Assembly (NCBI RefSeq): GCF_039525035.1
Contig: NZ_BAAAHE010000020.1
Span: 109,703-173,702 of the forward strand
Direction: 5' to 3'
Length of the DNA: 64,000 nucleotides
Origin: Sporichthya brevicatena
GTDB taxonomy: Bacteria > Actinomycetota > Actinomycetes > Sporichthyales > Sporichthyaceae
The notes under the pieces are model-generated. The model was not told where the DNA came from, did no database searches, and saw only the letters and a program-made list of their open reading frames with translations. Of this stretch, positions 34,458-43,127 are shown piece by piece. The position numbers and the translations under genes were made by a program. Numbering within the stretch: position 1 is the stretch's first letter; each line of letters starts with the position of its first letter.

Positions 34458-35647
34458 GCGGCGCCTCCGAGGTCGTGCTCGGCCAGCCAGGAGTGGACGA
34501 GGTCGGCGGCTGCGGCCAGGTGGGAGCTCTGGTCCGCGCCGCTGAAGTAGTGGTTCGCACCGGGCAGTTCGACCAGGCGCTTGTCCGGGTGTGCGACGGC
34601 GTCGAACACCTGCTGCGGGTGGGGGACGGGCACCGCGTCGTCGCACCCGTTCTGCAGCACGAGGACGGGGACGCCGACCCGCGGCGCCGCGTCGGCGGCG
34701 TCCACCTGCGCGGTGCGCAGCGACCACTGCGAGAGCCACGACCGCGTCGTCGTGAACCGCATCAGCGCACCGGGGCTGTTGTTCGCGATCGCCGGGTCGC
34801 CGAGATAGCTCCAGCGGGGCCGGCGGCCGTTGGGGTCGATCGCGGGGTCCAGCCACCGCGGGTCGGCCATCGTGCCGTGGACGACGAAGCCGTGCTCGTC
34901 GTGCGGCCGCCCCGCGGCGCGGAAGGCGGTGAGCTTCTCCAGCGCGAAGTCGGTGATGCGCTCGTTCCTTCGACGCTGCCGCTCCCGGTACGCCGCGATG
35001 AAGTCGGCCGAGTACGGCGGCTGGTTCGGGTTCGCCGGGTCGTAGAGGTCGAACTTGCGGTCGCGGTTGCGGTCCGGGTCGAGCTCGTCGGTGACGGAGG
35101 CGTCGAGGAAGTCGGTCAGCAGCCGATGCCGGCTCCGGGGAGCGGCGAGCAGCATCACCGCGTCGGCGGGTGGGAGCTGAGTCTCCGTCAGAAGCGTCGG
35201 TTCGCCGGCCGCGGTCTGCGTGATCGCCGGCTTCTCCGCCTCGGCCTGATAGCCCATCATCGGCGAGCCGCCGCCACTCCAGCCCGCGAGCACGACCTTG
35301 CGGTAACCCAGGCGTTCCCGGGCCTCGCGCACGCAGGCGGCGATGTCGAGCAGCACGTTCTCCATCTGCAGGGCCGCGTCGCCGACCGTGTAGCGGCTCG
35401 TCGAGCCGAGGACGTGCAGCCCGGTCCGCGCGAGTTCGGGAAACAGTGGCAGGTACGCGGGCGACCCGATGGGGTGCATGCAGACGATCACGGTGTCGGA
35501 GTCCGCGTCCCCGCGCAGCAGTTGCGCCTGGCGCACGACGTGGTCCCCGACCGAGGCGTAGACGTCCTTGCGCACCGCCGATTCCTGCGTCACGACGAGC
35601 AGCGGGGTGCGTCGGTACCGGACCCGAGGAACCTCCACGCCGGCCAT
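34454..35647 (-). CDS. Alpha/beta hydrolase fold protein
   Basis: About 397 residues. The nucleophile elbow is VVLAGWSGGGSPMMG (Ser in GWSGG) near residue 123. The acid is probably in NGCDDAVPVPHP and the catalytic His in PGANHYFSG near the C-terminus. A charged insertion around residues 180-240 may be a lid. It probably hydrolyses an ester, lactone or thioester intermediate. A 17-bp palindrome shared with two other promoters of the island is 11 bp upstream of ATG 35647, so it seems to have its own regulated promoter. Confidence 0.83.
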   Translation of the reverse strand: MAGVEVPRVRYRRTPLLVVTQESAVRKDVYASVGDHVVRQAQLLRGDADSDTVIVCMHPIGSPAYLPLFPELARTGLHVLGSTSRYTVGDAALQMENVLLDIAACVREARERLGYRKVVLAGWSGGGSPMMGYQAEAEKPAITQTAAGEPTLLTETQLPPADAVMLLAAPRSRHRLLTDFLDASVTDELDPDRNRDRKFDLYDPANPNQPPYSADFIAAYRERQRRRNERITDFALEKLTAFRAAGRPHDEHGFVVHGTMADPRWLDPAIDPNGRRPRWSYLGDPAIANNSPGALMRFTTTRSWLSQWSLRTAQVDAADAAPRVGVPVLVLQNGCDDAVPVPHPQQVFDAVAHPDKRLVELPGANHYFSGADQSSHLAAAADLVHSWLAEHDLGGAA

Positions 35648-35658
35648 GCCGGGACCAT

Positions 35659-35675
35659 ACCAAATGGTGTTTGGT
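35659..35675. promoter_or_regulatory. Island operator site 1
   Basis: ACCAAATGGTGTTTGGT, a 17-bp palindrome just upstream of the alpha/beta hydrolase start. It aligns without gaps to 41618-41634 and 44290-44306 (shared form ACCAA-N5-[CT]GTTNGGT, allowing small differences). Likely TetR-type operator; the TetR gene at 35780 is the nearest candidate binder. Confidence 0.6.
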
Positions 35676-35716
35676 TTCGTCGATCCCCGCCGGAGGCTGC
35701 GTCCGGACACGCCGTC

Positions 35717-35772
35717 GTCAAGAAGGGGTGACACCCCTTACTGCGCAGTAAGGGGTGTCACCCTTTCTTGAC
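35717..35772. terminator. 56-bp near-perfect palindrome after the TetR gene
   Basis: Two 28-bp arms with a single mismatch and no loop spacer. The outer part is GTCAAGAAGGGGTGACACCC and the centre is TTACTGCGCAGTAA. It lies eight bases after the TetR stop and upstream of the hydrolase promoter. It can end transcription in either direction; it may also be a mobile palindromic element. Confidence 0.6.
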
Positions 35773-35779
35773 AGCGGGG

Positions 35780-36418
35780 TCAGGCGGAGCGGCGGCGCTT
35801 GGGCTTCGGGGCGCCGGACTTCTCGGTCGCGACCCGGACGATGGTGGCGACGATCTGTTCGCAGACGAGGTCGAAGATCTCGTCCGGGGTGAGGGCGCGG
35901 GCGGCGTCGGCCTCGGCCATGTGGGGGGCGCGTTTGCGGTCGGGCTTCGCGGACCCGGCGGCGGACTCGTGGAGGGCGCTGCCGATCGCGTAGAGCTCGA
36001 GCGCCTCCATCATCGGGGCGATGGCGCCGAGGGGGACGCCCTCCTCGGCGAGCATCGCGAAGGTCTGCTCGAGCTGCGAGGTGCCGATGCCGAGGGGCTC
36101 GCGGCGGAGCATAACCGGGACGAGGTCGGGGTGGTCGCGGAACGCGGCGCGCAACCGACGTGCGTTGCGCAGCAGCCAGACCTGCCACGGTTCCTCGTGG
36201 CCCTGGGGGACGCGGACCTCTTCGAGGGCGAGCTTCGCGGCGCCGACGACGATCTCGTCCTTGTTCCGGAAGTGGTGGTAGAGCGAGGCCCCGTTGACGC
36301 CGAGTCGGTCGGCGAGGCGCCGGATGCTCAGCGCGTCGATGCCCTCGGTGTCGATGATGTCGAGTGCCGCCTCCAGCGCCGCGCGCTTGGAGATCAGCGG
36401 AACCTTCGGTCGTGCCAC
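35780..36418 (-). CDS. TetR family transcriptional regulator
   Basis: 212 residues. The N-terminal HTH is ALDIIDTEGIDALSIRRLAD followed by RLGVNGASLYHHFRNKDEIV (about residues 14-56). The C-terminal ligand domain is helical and ends in a basic tail PKPKRRR. It lies inside the catabolic operon, between the acyl-CoA dehydrogenase gene and a large palindromic terminator. Three copies of a 17-bp palindrome at island promoters make it the likely local repressor, responding to a CoA thioester or pathway substrate. Confidence 0.9.
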   Translation of the reverse strand: MARPKVPLISKRAALEAALDIIDTEGIDALSIRRLADRLGVNGASLYHHFRNKDEIVVGAAKLALEEVRVPQGHEEPWQVWLLRNARRLRAAFRDHPDLVPVMLRREPLGIGTSQLEQTFAMLAEEGVPLGAIAPMMEALELYAIGSALHESAAGSAKPDRKRAPHMAEADAARALTPDEIFDLVCEQIVATIVRVATEKSGAPKPKRRRSA

Positions 36419-36460
36419 GTACTTCCCCCTCTTCCTGGAGGTCGATCGTAGGGACGCACG

Positions 36461-38809
36461 TCAGGAGCGGCGCACGTCCCTCCACGGCAGGTCCTTGTCG
36501 ACCCGCGGCTCGCCGGGCAGACCGAGTACTCGTTCGCCGAGGATCGTGCGCTGCACCTCCGACGTCCCGCCCTCGATCGAGTTCGCCAGCGACCGCAGCC
36601 ACGACTTGCGCGGGTCGCGGGTGCCGTCGAGGGCGGTCGCGGTCGGGGCGAAGCGTTCGTAGGTGTCGATGAGCAGGCCGTCGACGCCGGCGAGGTCGAC
36701 GCAGAACTCGAAGATCGCCTGGTTGAGCTCGGCCATCTGCAGCTTGGCGATCGAGCCCTCGGGGCCGGGCCCACCGCGGTCGGCGGCGGAGGCGCGCAGG
36801 CTGGTCAGGCGGGCGGCCTCGGCCCGCGTCCACAGCAGCATGAGGCGCTCCAGCGTCGCCGCGTCGGCGCGCCCCTCCGCGGCCGCGGCCCGGTAGGCCT
36901 CGACGGCCCGCGCGATCGCGCCGTCCCCGCGGCGGACGAACTTGCGGCCCAGTGCCACACGCTCGTTCGCCAGCGTCGTCATCGCGACCTTCCAGCCGTC
37001 GCCGACCTCGCCGAGCAGGCAGTCGGCCGGGATGCGGACGTCGGTCAGGTACACCTCGTTGAACTCGTCCTCGCCGGTGAGCTGCCGCAACGGCCGCACC
37101 TCGACGCCGGGGGTCGTCATGTCGAGCACGAAGTACGAGAGCCCCTTGTGCTTGGGCACGTCCGGATCGGTGCGCGCGACGAGAATGCCGCGGCGTGCGT
37201 AGTGCGCCAGCGAGGTCCAGACCTTCTGTCCGTTGACGACCCAGTCGGCGTCGGGATCTGCGCCCGCACGCACCGCCCGCGTCGCCAGCGCTGCGAGGTC
37301 CGACCCGGCGCCCGGCTCGGAGAACAGCTGGCAGTAGACCTCCTCGCCGGAGAAGCACCGGCGCAGGTAACGCTGTCGCTGCTCGTCGGTGCCGTGGACG
37401 AGGATCGTCGCCATCGCCATGCCGAGCCCGATGACGTTGCGCGCGCTGTGGTCGGCCGCGCCCGCGGCGAGGAACCGCGACTCGACGTACGGCTGCAGCG
37501 ACGGGTCGAGTCCGCGCCCGCCGAGCCCGACCGGAAAGGCGACCTTCGCCAGTCCGGCGTCGAACCGCGCCTCGCGGAACGCGCGGTCGGCCTCGACGTC
37601 GTCGGGGTCGGGGACCGGGTGCGCGGCGAGGAACTCCGTGATCGCGGCGTCGAGCTCGGCAATATCCGGACCGCGCTCCTCGGCCGGCGCCTCGGCGGGC
37701 AGCGGCACGACCGCGGGCCCGGTGACGCCGACCAGCGCGGCCAGGTCGGCGCGGTGCGCCGCCGACGAGCCGAGCAGCAGCTGCGCGCTCTTGGCGCGCT
37801 TGAGGTACAGGTGCGTCGGGTGCTCCCAGGTGAAGCCGATCCCGCCGTGGATCTGGACGGCGGACGTGGTCACCGTCCGGTACGCGTCGGACGCGACGGC
37901 CCGGGCCAGCGCCGCGGCGGCGGGCAACGTGTCGGGGTCGTGGGCGGCGCTCCACAGCCCGTGCCAGACCACCGACCGCGCGGACTCCACCTCGACGAGC
38001 AGGTCGGCGCACCGGTGCTTGATGACCGAGAACGAGCCGATCGCGCGGCCGAACTGGATCCGGGTCCGCGCGTACTCGACGGTGAGCTGGAGCATCCGCG
38101 CGGCGCCGCCGAGCTGTTCCGCGGCGAGGTAGAGCAGCCCGAGCTGCCAGGCACGGCGCAGCGGGTCCGCGCCGGTCCCCAGCAGGCGCGCGGGGACGCC
38201 GTCGAAGTGCAGTCCGGCGAGAGGACGGGTCGAGTCCAACGCCGTCAGCTGATGGCGCGTCAGGCCAGGGGCGTCGCCCGGCACCGCGAACAGCGCCGGC
38301 CCGCCCGGCGTCGCCGCGGCGACGAGGACGAGATCCGCGTCCGCGCCGGCGACGACGACGTCCGCGACGCCGGAGATGCGCCAGCCGCCGCTGTCGACGG
38401 CGCTCAGGGTGGACTTCGCGGGTTCCCGGCCCGCCCAGGCGAGGGTCGCGACCGTGCTGCCGTCGGCCAGGCGGGGGACGAGGGCGTCGGCGTCCGGGCC
38501 GCCGACCGCCAGCAGCGCCGAGGTCGCGAGTCCGACCGAGGCGAGGAACGGCCCGCCGTAGAGCGCGGCCCCCAGCTCCTCGAACACGACGCCGAGCTCG
38601 ACCGGCCCGGCCCCGCTGCCGCCGAAGTGCTCCGGCACCGCGAGCCCGTGCAGCCCCAGCTCGCCGGCGAGCTGGTCCCAGACGGCCCGGTCCCAGCCGG
38701 GGTCGGTCTCCATCCAGCGGCGGACGTCGTTCTCCGTGCAGTGCTTGTCCAGGAAGTCGCGGACCACGGCGCGGAGGTCCTCGGCGTCCCGACCCGGTGC
38801 GTAGGTCAT
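36461..38809 (-). CDS. Tandem-fused acyl-CoA dehydrogenase
   Basis: 782 residues containing two complete acyl-CoA dehydrogenase units. Unit 1 (about 1-365) includes LAVPEHFGGSGAGPVELGVV and ends with IHGGIGFTWEHPTHLYLKRA. Unit 2 (about 390-775) includes YCQLFSEPGAGSDLAALATR, WVVNGQKVWTSLAHYA and NSIEGGTSEVQRTILGERV. Unit 2 has the better flavin and substrate motifs. In mycobacterial steroid side-chain degradation two different FadE proteins form one heteromeric enzyme; here such a pair is one polypeptide. It oxidises an acyl-CoA at the alpha-beta bond. Its start overlaps the hydratase stop. Confidence 0.92.
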   Translation of the reverse strand: MTYAPGRDAEDLRAVVRDFLDKHCTENDVRRWMETDPGWDRAVWDQLAGELGLHGLAVPEHFGGSGAGPVELGVVFEELGAALYGGPFLASVGLATSALLAVGGPDADALVPRLADGSTVATLAWAGREPAKSTLSAVDSGGWRISGVADVVVAGADADLVLVAAATPGGPALFAVPGDAPGLTRHQLTALDSTRPLAGLHFDGVPARLLGTGADPLRRAWQLGLLYLAAEQLGGAARMLQLTVEYARTRIQFGRAIGSFSVIKHRCADLLVEVESARSVVWHGLWSAAHDPDTLPAAAALARAVASDAYRTVTTSAVQIHGGIGFTWEHPTHLYLKRAKSAQLLLGSSAAHRADLAALVGVTGPAVVPLPAEAPAEERGPDIAELDAAITEFLAAHPVPDPDDVEADRAFREARFDAGLAKVAFPVGLGGRGLDPSLQPYVESRFLAAGAADHSARNVIGLGMAMATILVHGTDEQRQRYLRRCFSGEEVYCQLFSEPGAGSDLAALATRAVRAGADPDADWVVNGQKVWTSLAHYARRGILVARTDPDVPKHKGLSYFVLDMTTPGVEVRPLRQLTGEDEFNEVYLTDVRIPADCLLGEVGDGWKVAMTTLANERVALGRKFVRRGDGAIARAVEAYRAAAAEGRADAATLERLMLLWTRAEAARLTSLRASAADRGGPGPEGSIAKLQMAELNQAIFEFCVDLAGVDGLLIDTYERFAPTATALDGTRDPRKSWLRSLANSIEGGTSEVQRTILGERVLGLPGEPRVDKDLPWRDVRRS

Positions 38810-39597
38810 GGCGCGTCCTGTTCGTCGGCGGTGCGGCCAGTCTCCAGGTAACTACCCCGTGTGCCGCGCACGAAGTTCTCCCGCAGCGGCGCCGCCTCGC
38901 CGCGCAGGTTCAGGTCGAGGGTGTGGGCGAGTTCCCGCCGGAAGACGCCCCGGACGTCCCGACCGATGCTCTCGTCGGTCGCAGCCTTGAGCGCACGAAG
39001 CACGGCGGGGTTCTTCGCCGCGACGCGGCCGGCCAGGTCGCGGGCCGCGGCGGGGAGCTCCTCGGCCGGGACGAGGCGCAGCACCGAGCCGAAGTGGTGC
39101 AACTCCTCGGCCGCCACCGGCTCGGCGGTGAACAGCGCGGCGCGCAGCCGCTTCTCGGGCATCAGGCCGATCGCCTGGATCATCCCGCTGGCCGCGCCGT
39201 TGTCGGCCTCCGCGAGGACGAACGGCGTCCCCGGTGCGGCGAGCAGGACGTCGCAGACGCCCGCGACCAGCACCCCGAGGCCGATGCAGAAGCCGTGCAC
39301 CGCGCCGATCACGGGCACCGCGCACTCCGCGATCGCCGTCGTGAGCTCCATCGACCCGTGGGTCTGGCCGAGGACGCCCTCGAAGCCGGGGAGCGACTGC
39401 ACCTCCTTGACGTCCCCGCCCCCGCAGAACCCGCGCCCGGCCCCCCGGAGGACGACGACGCGCACCCGCTCGTCGGTGGCGTACGAGCGCAGGCGCGCCG
39501 CGAGGGTCGCGATGTCCTTGAGGTTCAGTGCATTGACCGGTGGGGCGTCGAGGACCAGTTCCGCGATGCCGGCGTCGTCGACGTGTTCGGTGATCAC
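38806..39597 (-). CDS. Enoyl-CoA hydratase/isomerase family protein
   Basis: 263-residue crotonase-fold protein. Oxyanion-hole strands are RGAGRGFCGGGDVKEVQSLP and VHGFCIGLGVLVAGVCDVLL. The second active-site region reads FVLAEADNGAASGMIQAIG, lacking the usual Glu-rich pattern of bona fide hydratases, so isomerase or another crotonase chemistry is possible. It is in the operon between the ligase and the fused dehydrogenase and probably acts on the enoyl-CoA made by the latter. Confidence 0.87.
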   Translation of the reverse strand: MITEHVDDAGIAELVLDAPPVNALNLKDIATLAARLRSYATDERVRVVVLRGAGRGFCGGGDVKEVQSLPGFEGVLGQTHGSMELTTAIAECAVPVIGAVHGFCIGLGVLVAGVCDVLLAAPGTPFVLAEADNGAASGMIQAIGLMPEKRLRAALFTAEPVAAEELHHFGSVLRLVPAEELPAAARDLAGRVAAKNPAVLRALKAATDESIGRDVRGVFRRELAHTLDLNLRGEAAPLRENFVRGTRGSYLETGRTADEQDAP

Positions 39598-39615
39598 CGG
39601 TCGATCATTCCCGCG

Positions 39616-41142
39616 TCACGCGTACTGCTCCCGCAGGGCGTCCCGGTTGACCTTGCCGGTGACGTTGCGTGGCAGGTCGTCGACGACCGCGAGTCGCTTC
39701 GGCAGCTTGAACCGCGCGAGGCGGTCGGCGGCGAACGCGGTGAGGTCCTCCAGCGTCGGCTCGGTGCCGGGGACGGCGACGACGACGGCCATCCCGACCT
39801 CGCCCCACTTCTCGTCCGGCACTCCGACGACCGCGACGTCCGCGACCGCCGGATGGAGCGTCAGAACGTTCTCGACCTCGGCCGGGTACACGTTCTCGCC
39901 GCCGGACTTGTACATCTCCTTCGTCCGCCCGGCGAGAAAGTAGAACCCGTCCGGGTCGCGGCGGGCGGCGTCACCGGTGCGGAACCAGTCGTCGGTGAAG
40001 AAGTCCGCCCGGTCCTTGCGCCAGTACCCGACGGTGACGCTCGGCCCGCGCAGCCAGATCTCGCCGACCTCCCCGTCCGGGACGTCGTTGCCCTCGGGGT
40101 CGACCAGACGGATCTGCGTGTGCATCGCTCCCCGGCCGGCCGAGCCCGCCTCGGCGAGGTCCTGGTGGTTCACCTCGTGGTCGAGCGCGAACGCCATCGG
40201 TCCCATCTCGGTCCCGCCGTACTGCGGCTGCAGCGGCAGGCCGCGACCGGAGTAGGTGCGGAACAGTTCCGGCGTCCCGATCGCGCCGGCAACGATCAGG
40301 TGCCGCAGGTGCGACAGGTCCGCTTCCGCGAAGGCGGGCTGGGCCGCGATCGCCCGGTACATCAGGGGGATCGCAGCGAAGTGCGTGACGGGTGGAGAGC
40401 TGTCGATCATCGCGGCCAGGATTGCGGCGGGGTCGAAGCGGCGCAAGGTCGTGACCAGGCCACCGAAGTAGAGGATCGGGTTTGCCATCACGTTCAGGCC
40501 GCCCGCGTGGAACAGCGGCATCGGGTTCAGGTGATGACAGCCGGGCGCGCTGAACCCCGAGGTGTGGGCGGTGTTCAGCGCCTGCCACACCAGCGTGCCG
40601 TGCGTCGAGAGCGCGCCCTTCGGCCGGCCGGTCGTGCCGGAGGTGTAGAGGATGTGGGTCGGGTCGGCGTGGGTCGCGTCGGTGCGGGGGGCCACGGGCT
40701 CCCCGGTGGCGAGGTCGCCGTCGGTCTCGGCGACCGGGCCCTCGACCGTCCAGGCCAGCCGGTGCGGGACCTGGGCCTTCTCCGCGACCTGCTCGGCCGC
40801 CTCGGCCCAGACGTCGTCGTGCACCAGGACCGCGGGCTCGGCGTCGAGGCAGATCTCGGCGAGCTCGTGGACCGTCAGGCGCCAGTTGAGCGGGACGAAC
40901 AGCGCGCCGAGCCGCATCGCGGCGAACTGGATCTCGAAGACCCGCGGGTCGTTCTCCGCGAGCAGGGCGACGCGGTCGCCGCGACCCACGCCGCGGGCTC
41001 GCAAGGCGCCGGCCGCCCGGGCGACGCGCGTCTCGAGCTCGGCCCAGGTGGTGGTCCACCCGTCCTCACCGCGGCGCAGTGCGGGGGCGTCGGGGCGGTG
41101 CTGGGCCGAGTAGGCGACCCAGTCGTGGGCGGCGGGTTCCAT
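39616..41142 (-). CDS. Acyl-CoA synthetase (FadD-type AMP-dependent ligase)
   Basis: 508-residue ANL ligase that activates the pathway's carboxylic acid to its CoA thioester. The P-loop is ILYTSGTTGRPKGALSTHG, the core motif is PQYGGTEMGPMAFALDHE, the hinge is WFRTGDAARRDPDGFYF, the A8 loop is GRTKEMYKSGGENVYPAEVE, and the catalytic lysine is in RNVTGKVNRDAL. All active-site motifs are intact. It lies between the SCP2 gene and the hydratase gene in one minus-strand operon. Acid substrate unknown. Confidence 0.92.
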   Translation of the reverse strand: MEPAAHDWVAYSAQHRPDAPALRRGEDGWTTTWAELETRVARAAGALRARGVGRGDRVALLAENDPRVFEIQFAAMRLGALFVPLNWRLTVHELAEICLDAEPAVLVHDDVWAEAAEQVAEKAQVPHRLAWTVEGPVAETDGDLATGEPVAPRTDATHADPTHILYTSGTTGRPKGALSTHGTLVWQALNTAHTSGFSAPGCHHLNPMPLFHAGGLNVMANPILYFGGLVTTLRRFDPAAILAAMIDSSPPVTHFAAIPLMYRAIAAQPAFAEADLSHLRHLIVAGAIGTPELFRTYSGRGLPLQPQYGGTEMGPMAFALDHEVNHQDLAEAGSAGRGAMHTQIRLVDPEGNDVPDGEVGEIWLRGPSVTVGYWRKDRADFFTDDWFRTGDAARRDPDGFYFLAGRTKEMYKSGGENVYPAEVENVLTLHPAVADVAVVGVPDEKWGEVGMAVVVAVPGTEPTLEDLTAFAADRLARFKLPKRLAVVDDLPRNVTGKVNRDALREQYA

Positions 41143-41167
41143 CTGACGGCCTCTCAGTCCCAGGGAT

Positions 41168-41587
41168 TCAGTCGGACAGTTTGTCGGCCATGCCCTGCTG
41201 GGTGAGGAACTCGCGGTACATCCCGAACGCGGGCTGCATCGCGGGCAGGAGCTTGAGGAGCGTGCCGACCGAGCCGTCGATCTTCACCTTGCGGCGGGCC
41301 ATCGCCATCGGGATGTTCAGGTCGCCGAGCCAGAACTTGTGCCCGTCGTCGGCGGACATGAACAGCTGGACGTCGACGCGCGCCGCGCGCGCCTCGTCCC
41401 CGACCTTCACCTCGGGCGGGTCGACCGAGGCGTCGATGCTGACCGCGGAGTCGGGGTCCGTGTAGTTGGCCCGGAACGACGCGCCGGCCTCGACGAACTT
41501 GGGTCGCAGGTCCGGGTGCGTGGTGATGTGGGTGAAGAAGGCGGCGTAGACCTGCTCGGCCTCGTCGGCGGAGTCGAAGACGGGCAC
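41168..41587 (-). CDS. SCP2 sterol-binding domain protein
   Basis: About 139 residues of the sterol-carrier-protein-2 type: an N-terminal helix, then beta strands AVSIDASVDPPEVKVG and VDVQLFMSADDGHKFWLGDL, then VKIDGSVGTLLKLLPAMQPA, the typical SCP2 end. Such proteins hold hydrophobic acyl-CoAs or sterols, which fits an operon for a poorly soluble substrate. GTG 41587 is chosen because GAAGGGA lies eight bases upstream and a shared operator sits at 41618. First gene of the minus-strand operon. Confidence 0.83.
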   Translation of the reverse strand: MPVFDSADEAEQVYAAFFTHITTHPDLRPKFVEAGASFRANYTDPDSAVSIDASVDPPEVKVGDEARAARVDVQLFMSADDGHKFWLGDLNIPMAMARRKVKIDGSVGTLLKLLPAMQPAFGMYREFLTQQGMADKLSD

Positions 41588-41617
41588 GCGCGGAGTCCCT
41601 TCGCCGTTGTGGCCTGC

Positions 41618-41634
41618 ACCAAACAGCGTTAGGT
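41618..41634. promoter_or_regulatory. Island operator site 2
   Basis: ACCAAACAGCGTTAGGT, aligned base for base with sites at 35659 and 44290. It sits in the divergent gap between the SCP2 start (41587) and the ferredoxin start (41681), so one bound repressor could silence both operons. Confidence 0.65.
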
Positions 41635-41680
41635 TAGTGAGGCCGGAGGGTGAGGCGCAACGGTGCGAGGGAGGCGGGGC

Positions 41681-41872
41681 GTGCGGGTCTCGATCGACGT
41701 CGACCGCTGCCAGGGGCACGGTCGGTGCGAACTGATCGCCCCGGACTACTTCGTCGTCGACGATGCCGGGGTGGGTCAGGTGCTGCGCGACGAGGTTGCC
41801 GACGCCGACCGGGCCGACGTCGAGGAGGCGCGGTTCTGCTGTCCGGAGCAGGCGATTGCGGTGGGGGACTGA
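41681..41872 (+). CDS. Ferredoxin, 3Fe-4S type
   Basis: 63-residue ferredoxin starting at GTG 41681 with GGGAGGCGGGG upstream. The cluster ligands are in DVDRCQGHGRCELIAPDYF (the CxxHGxC pattern, where the second cluster cysteine of 4Fe-4S types is replaced) and CCPEQAIAVGD. This is the usual small electron donor for bacterial P450s, and the P450 gene begins four bases after its stop. It probably receives electrons from a reductase encoded elsewhere. Confidence 0.92.
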   Translation: MRVSIDVDRCQGHGRCELIAPDYFVVDDAGVGQVLRDEVADADRADVEEARFCCPEQAIAVGD

Positions 41873-41876
41873 GGGC

Positions 41877-43127
41877 GTGTTCGACCATCACACCGAGGAC
41901 TTCGCCGCGCGCTGGCCGCAGATCTACGCCGACCTGCGGGCCACCTGCCCGGTCGCCCACACCGAGGCGCACGGCGGCTACCACGTCGTCACGCGGTACG
42001 CGGACGTCAAGCAGGTCATGTCCGACCCGGACACGTTCGCGTGCGGGCGGGACCTGACGTTCGACTCCGCGGACGGCCCGGTGACCACCGGTGGGGTGAC
42101 CATCCCGGTCAACCCCGTCCGCATGGGCATGATGGAGACCGACCCGCCGCTGTCGCAGGCGTACCGGCGGCCGCTCGCGAACCTGTTCACCGCGAAGGCG
42201 GTCGCGGCCTACGAACCGCGGATGGCGGAGATCGTGACGTGGGTGGTCGACCGCGTCGTCGAGAGAGGCCACCTGGACTTCGTCGACGACCTCGCCAACC
42301 CGCTGCCGGCACTGGTCTCCCTCGACTACTTCGGGCTGCCGCTGGAGAAGTGGGACGAGTACGCCACCGCTCTGCACCGGGCGGCGTACCGCGAGAAGGG
42401 CTCGGCGCGCGCCGTTCTGGCGCTGGTCGACGACGTGCGCGCGGTGGTGGCCGAGCGCAAGGCGTCCGGGCCCCGCGGCGGTGACGTCCTCGACCGGCTG
42501 CTGACCGCGGAGGTGAACGGGGCTCCGCTGCCCGACGAGGACGTCGTCAACCAGGTCTTCATGCTGCTCAACGGCGGCATCGACACCTCGACGGCGCTGA
42601 TCGCGTCGATGTTCCTGCACCTCGCGCAGCACCCGGACGACCGTGCCGCGCTTGCCGCCGAGCCGTCCCGCATCCCCAACGCGGTCGACGAGATGCTGCG
42701 CTACTTCACGCCGGGCCCGGGCGTCGCGCGTACGGTGACGCGGCCCGTCGAGCTCGGCGGCGTGACGCTGCGGCCGGGGGACCGGTTGCTGCTCGCGCTG
42801 GGGTCGGCGAACCACGACGAGGACGTCTTCGACGCCCCCGAGTCCGTGCGCCTCGACCGCGAGAACGCCGGCAAGCACCTCGCGTTCGGGCACGGGCTGC
42901 ACCGCTGCCTCGGCGCGTTCCTCGCCCCGGCCGAGATGCGCCTCCTGCTGGAGGAGGTCCTGCGCCGGCTGCCGGACTACGTCATCGACGAGACCGCCGT
43001 CGTGCACTACCCGACGATCCCGCTGATCAACGGCTGGATCGCGATGCCCGCGACCTTCACCCCGGGCCCGCGGGTGCTCGAGGGCTTCGACGCGACCCTG
43101 CCGGTGCGCGCCCCCGCGGGGGTCTAG
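41877..43127 (+). CDS. Cytochrome P450
   Basis: 416-residue P450. The heme loop is FGHGLHRCLGAF with ligand Cys344, the ExxR motif is VDEMLRYFTP, and the I-helix oxygen-activation motif is NGGIDTSTALI. It is co-transcribed with the 3Fe-4S ferredoxin gene. Its TAG stop overlaps the TAG stop of the convergent CoA-transferase gene. It probably hydroxylates the island's substrate; CYP family cannot be set by eye. Confidence 0.93.
   Translation: MFDHHTEDFAARWPQIYADLRATCPVAHTEAHGGYHVVTRYADVKQVMSDPDTFACGRDLTFDSADGPVTTGGVTIPVNPVRMGMMETDPPLSQAYRRPLANLFTAKAVAAYEPRMAEIVTWVVDRVVERGHLDFVDDLANPLPALVSLDYFGLPLEKWDEYATALHRAAYREKGSARAVLALVDDVRAVVAERKASGPRGGDVLDRLLTAEVNGAPLPDEDVVNQVFMLLNGGIDTSTALIASMFLHLAQHPDDRAALAAEPSRIPNAVDEMLRYFTPGPGVARTVTRPVELGGVTLRPGDRLLLALGSANHDEDVFDAPESVRLDRENAGKHLAFGHGLHRCLGAFLAPAEMRLLLEEVLRRLPDYVIDETAVVHYPTIPLINGWIAMPATFTPGPRVLEGFDATLPVRAPAGV

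Noticed and set aside
35659-35675. KstR or KstR2 steroid-regulator operator
   Set aside because: Known sites centre on CAAG/CTTG-type arms; this motif has ACCAA/TTGGT ends with a different centre, so it is treated as a distinct operator.
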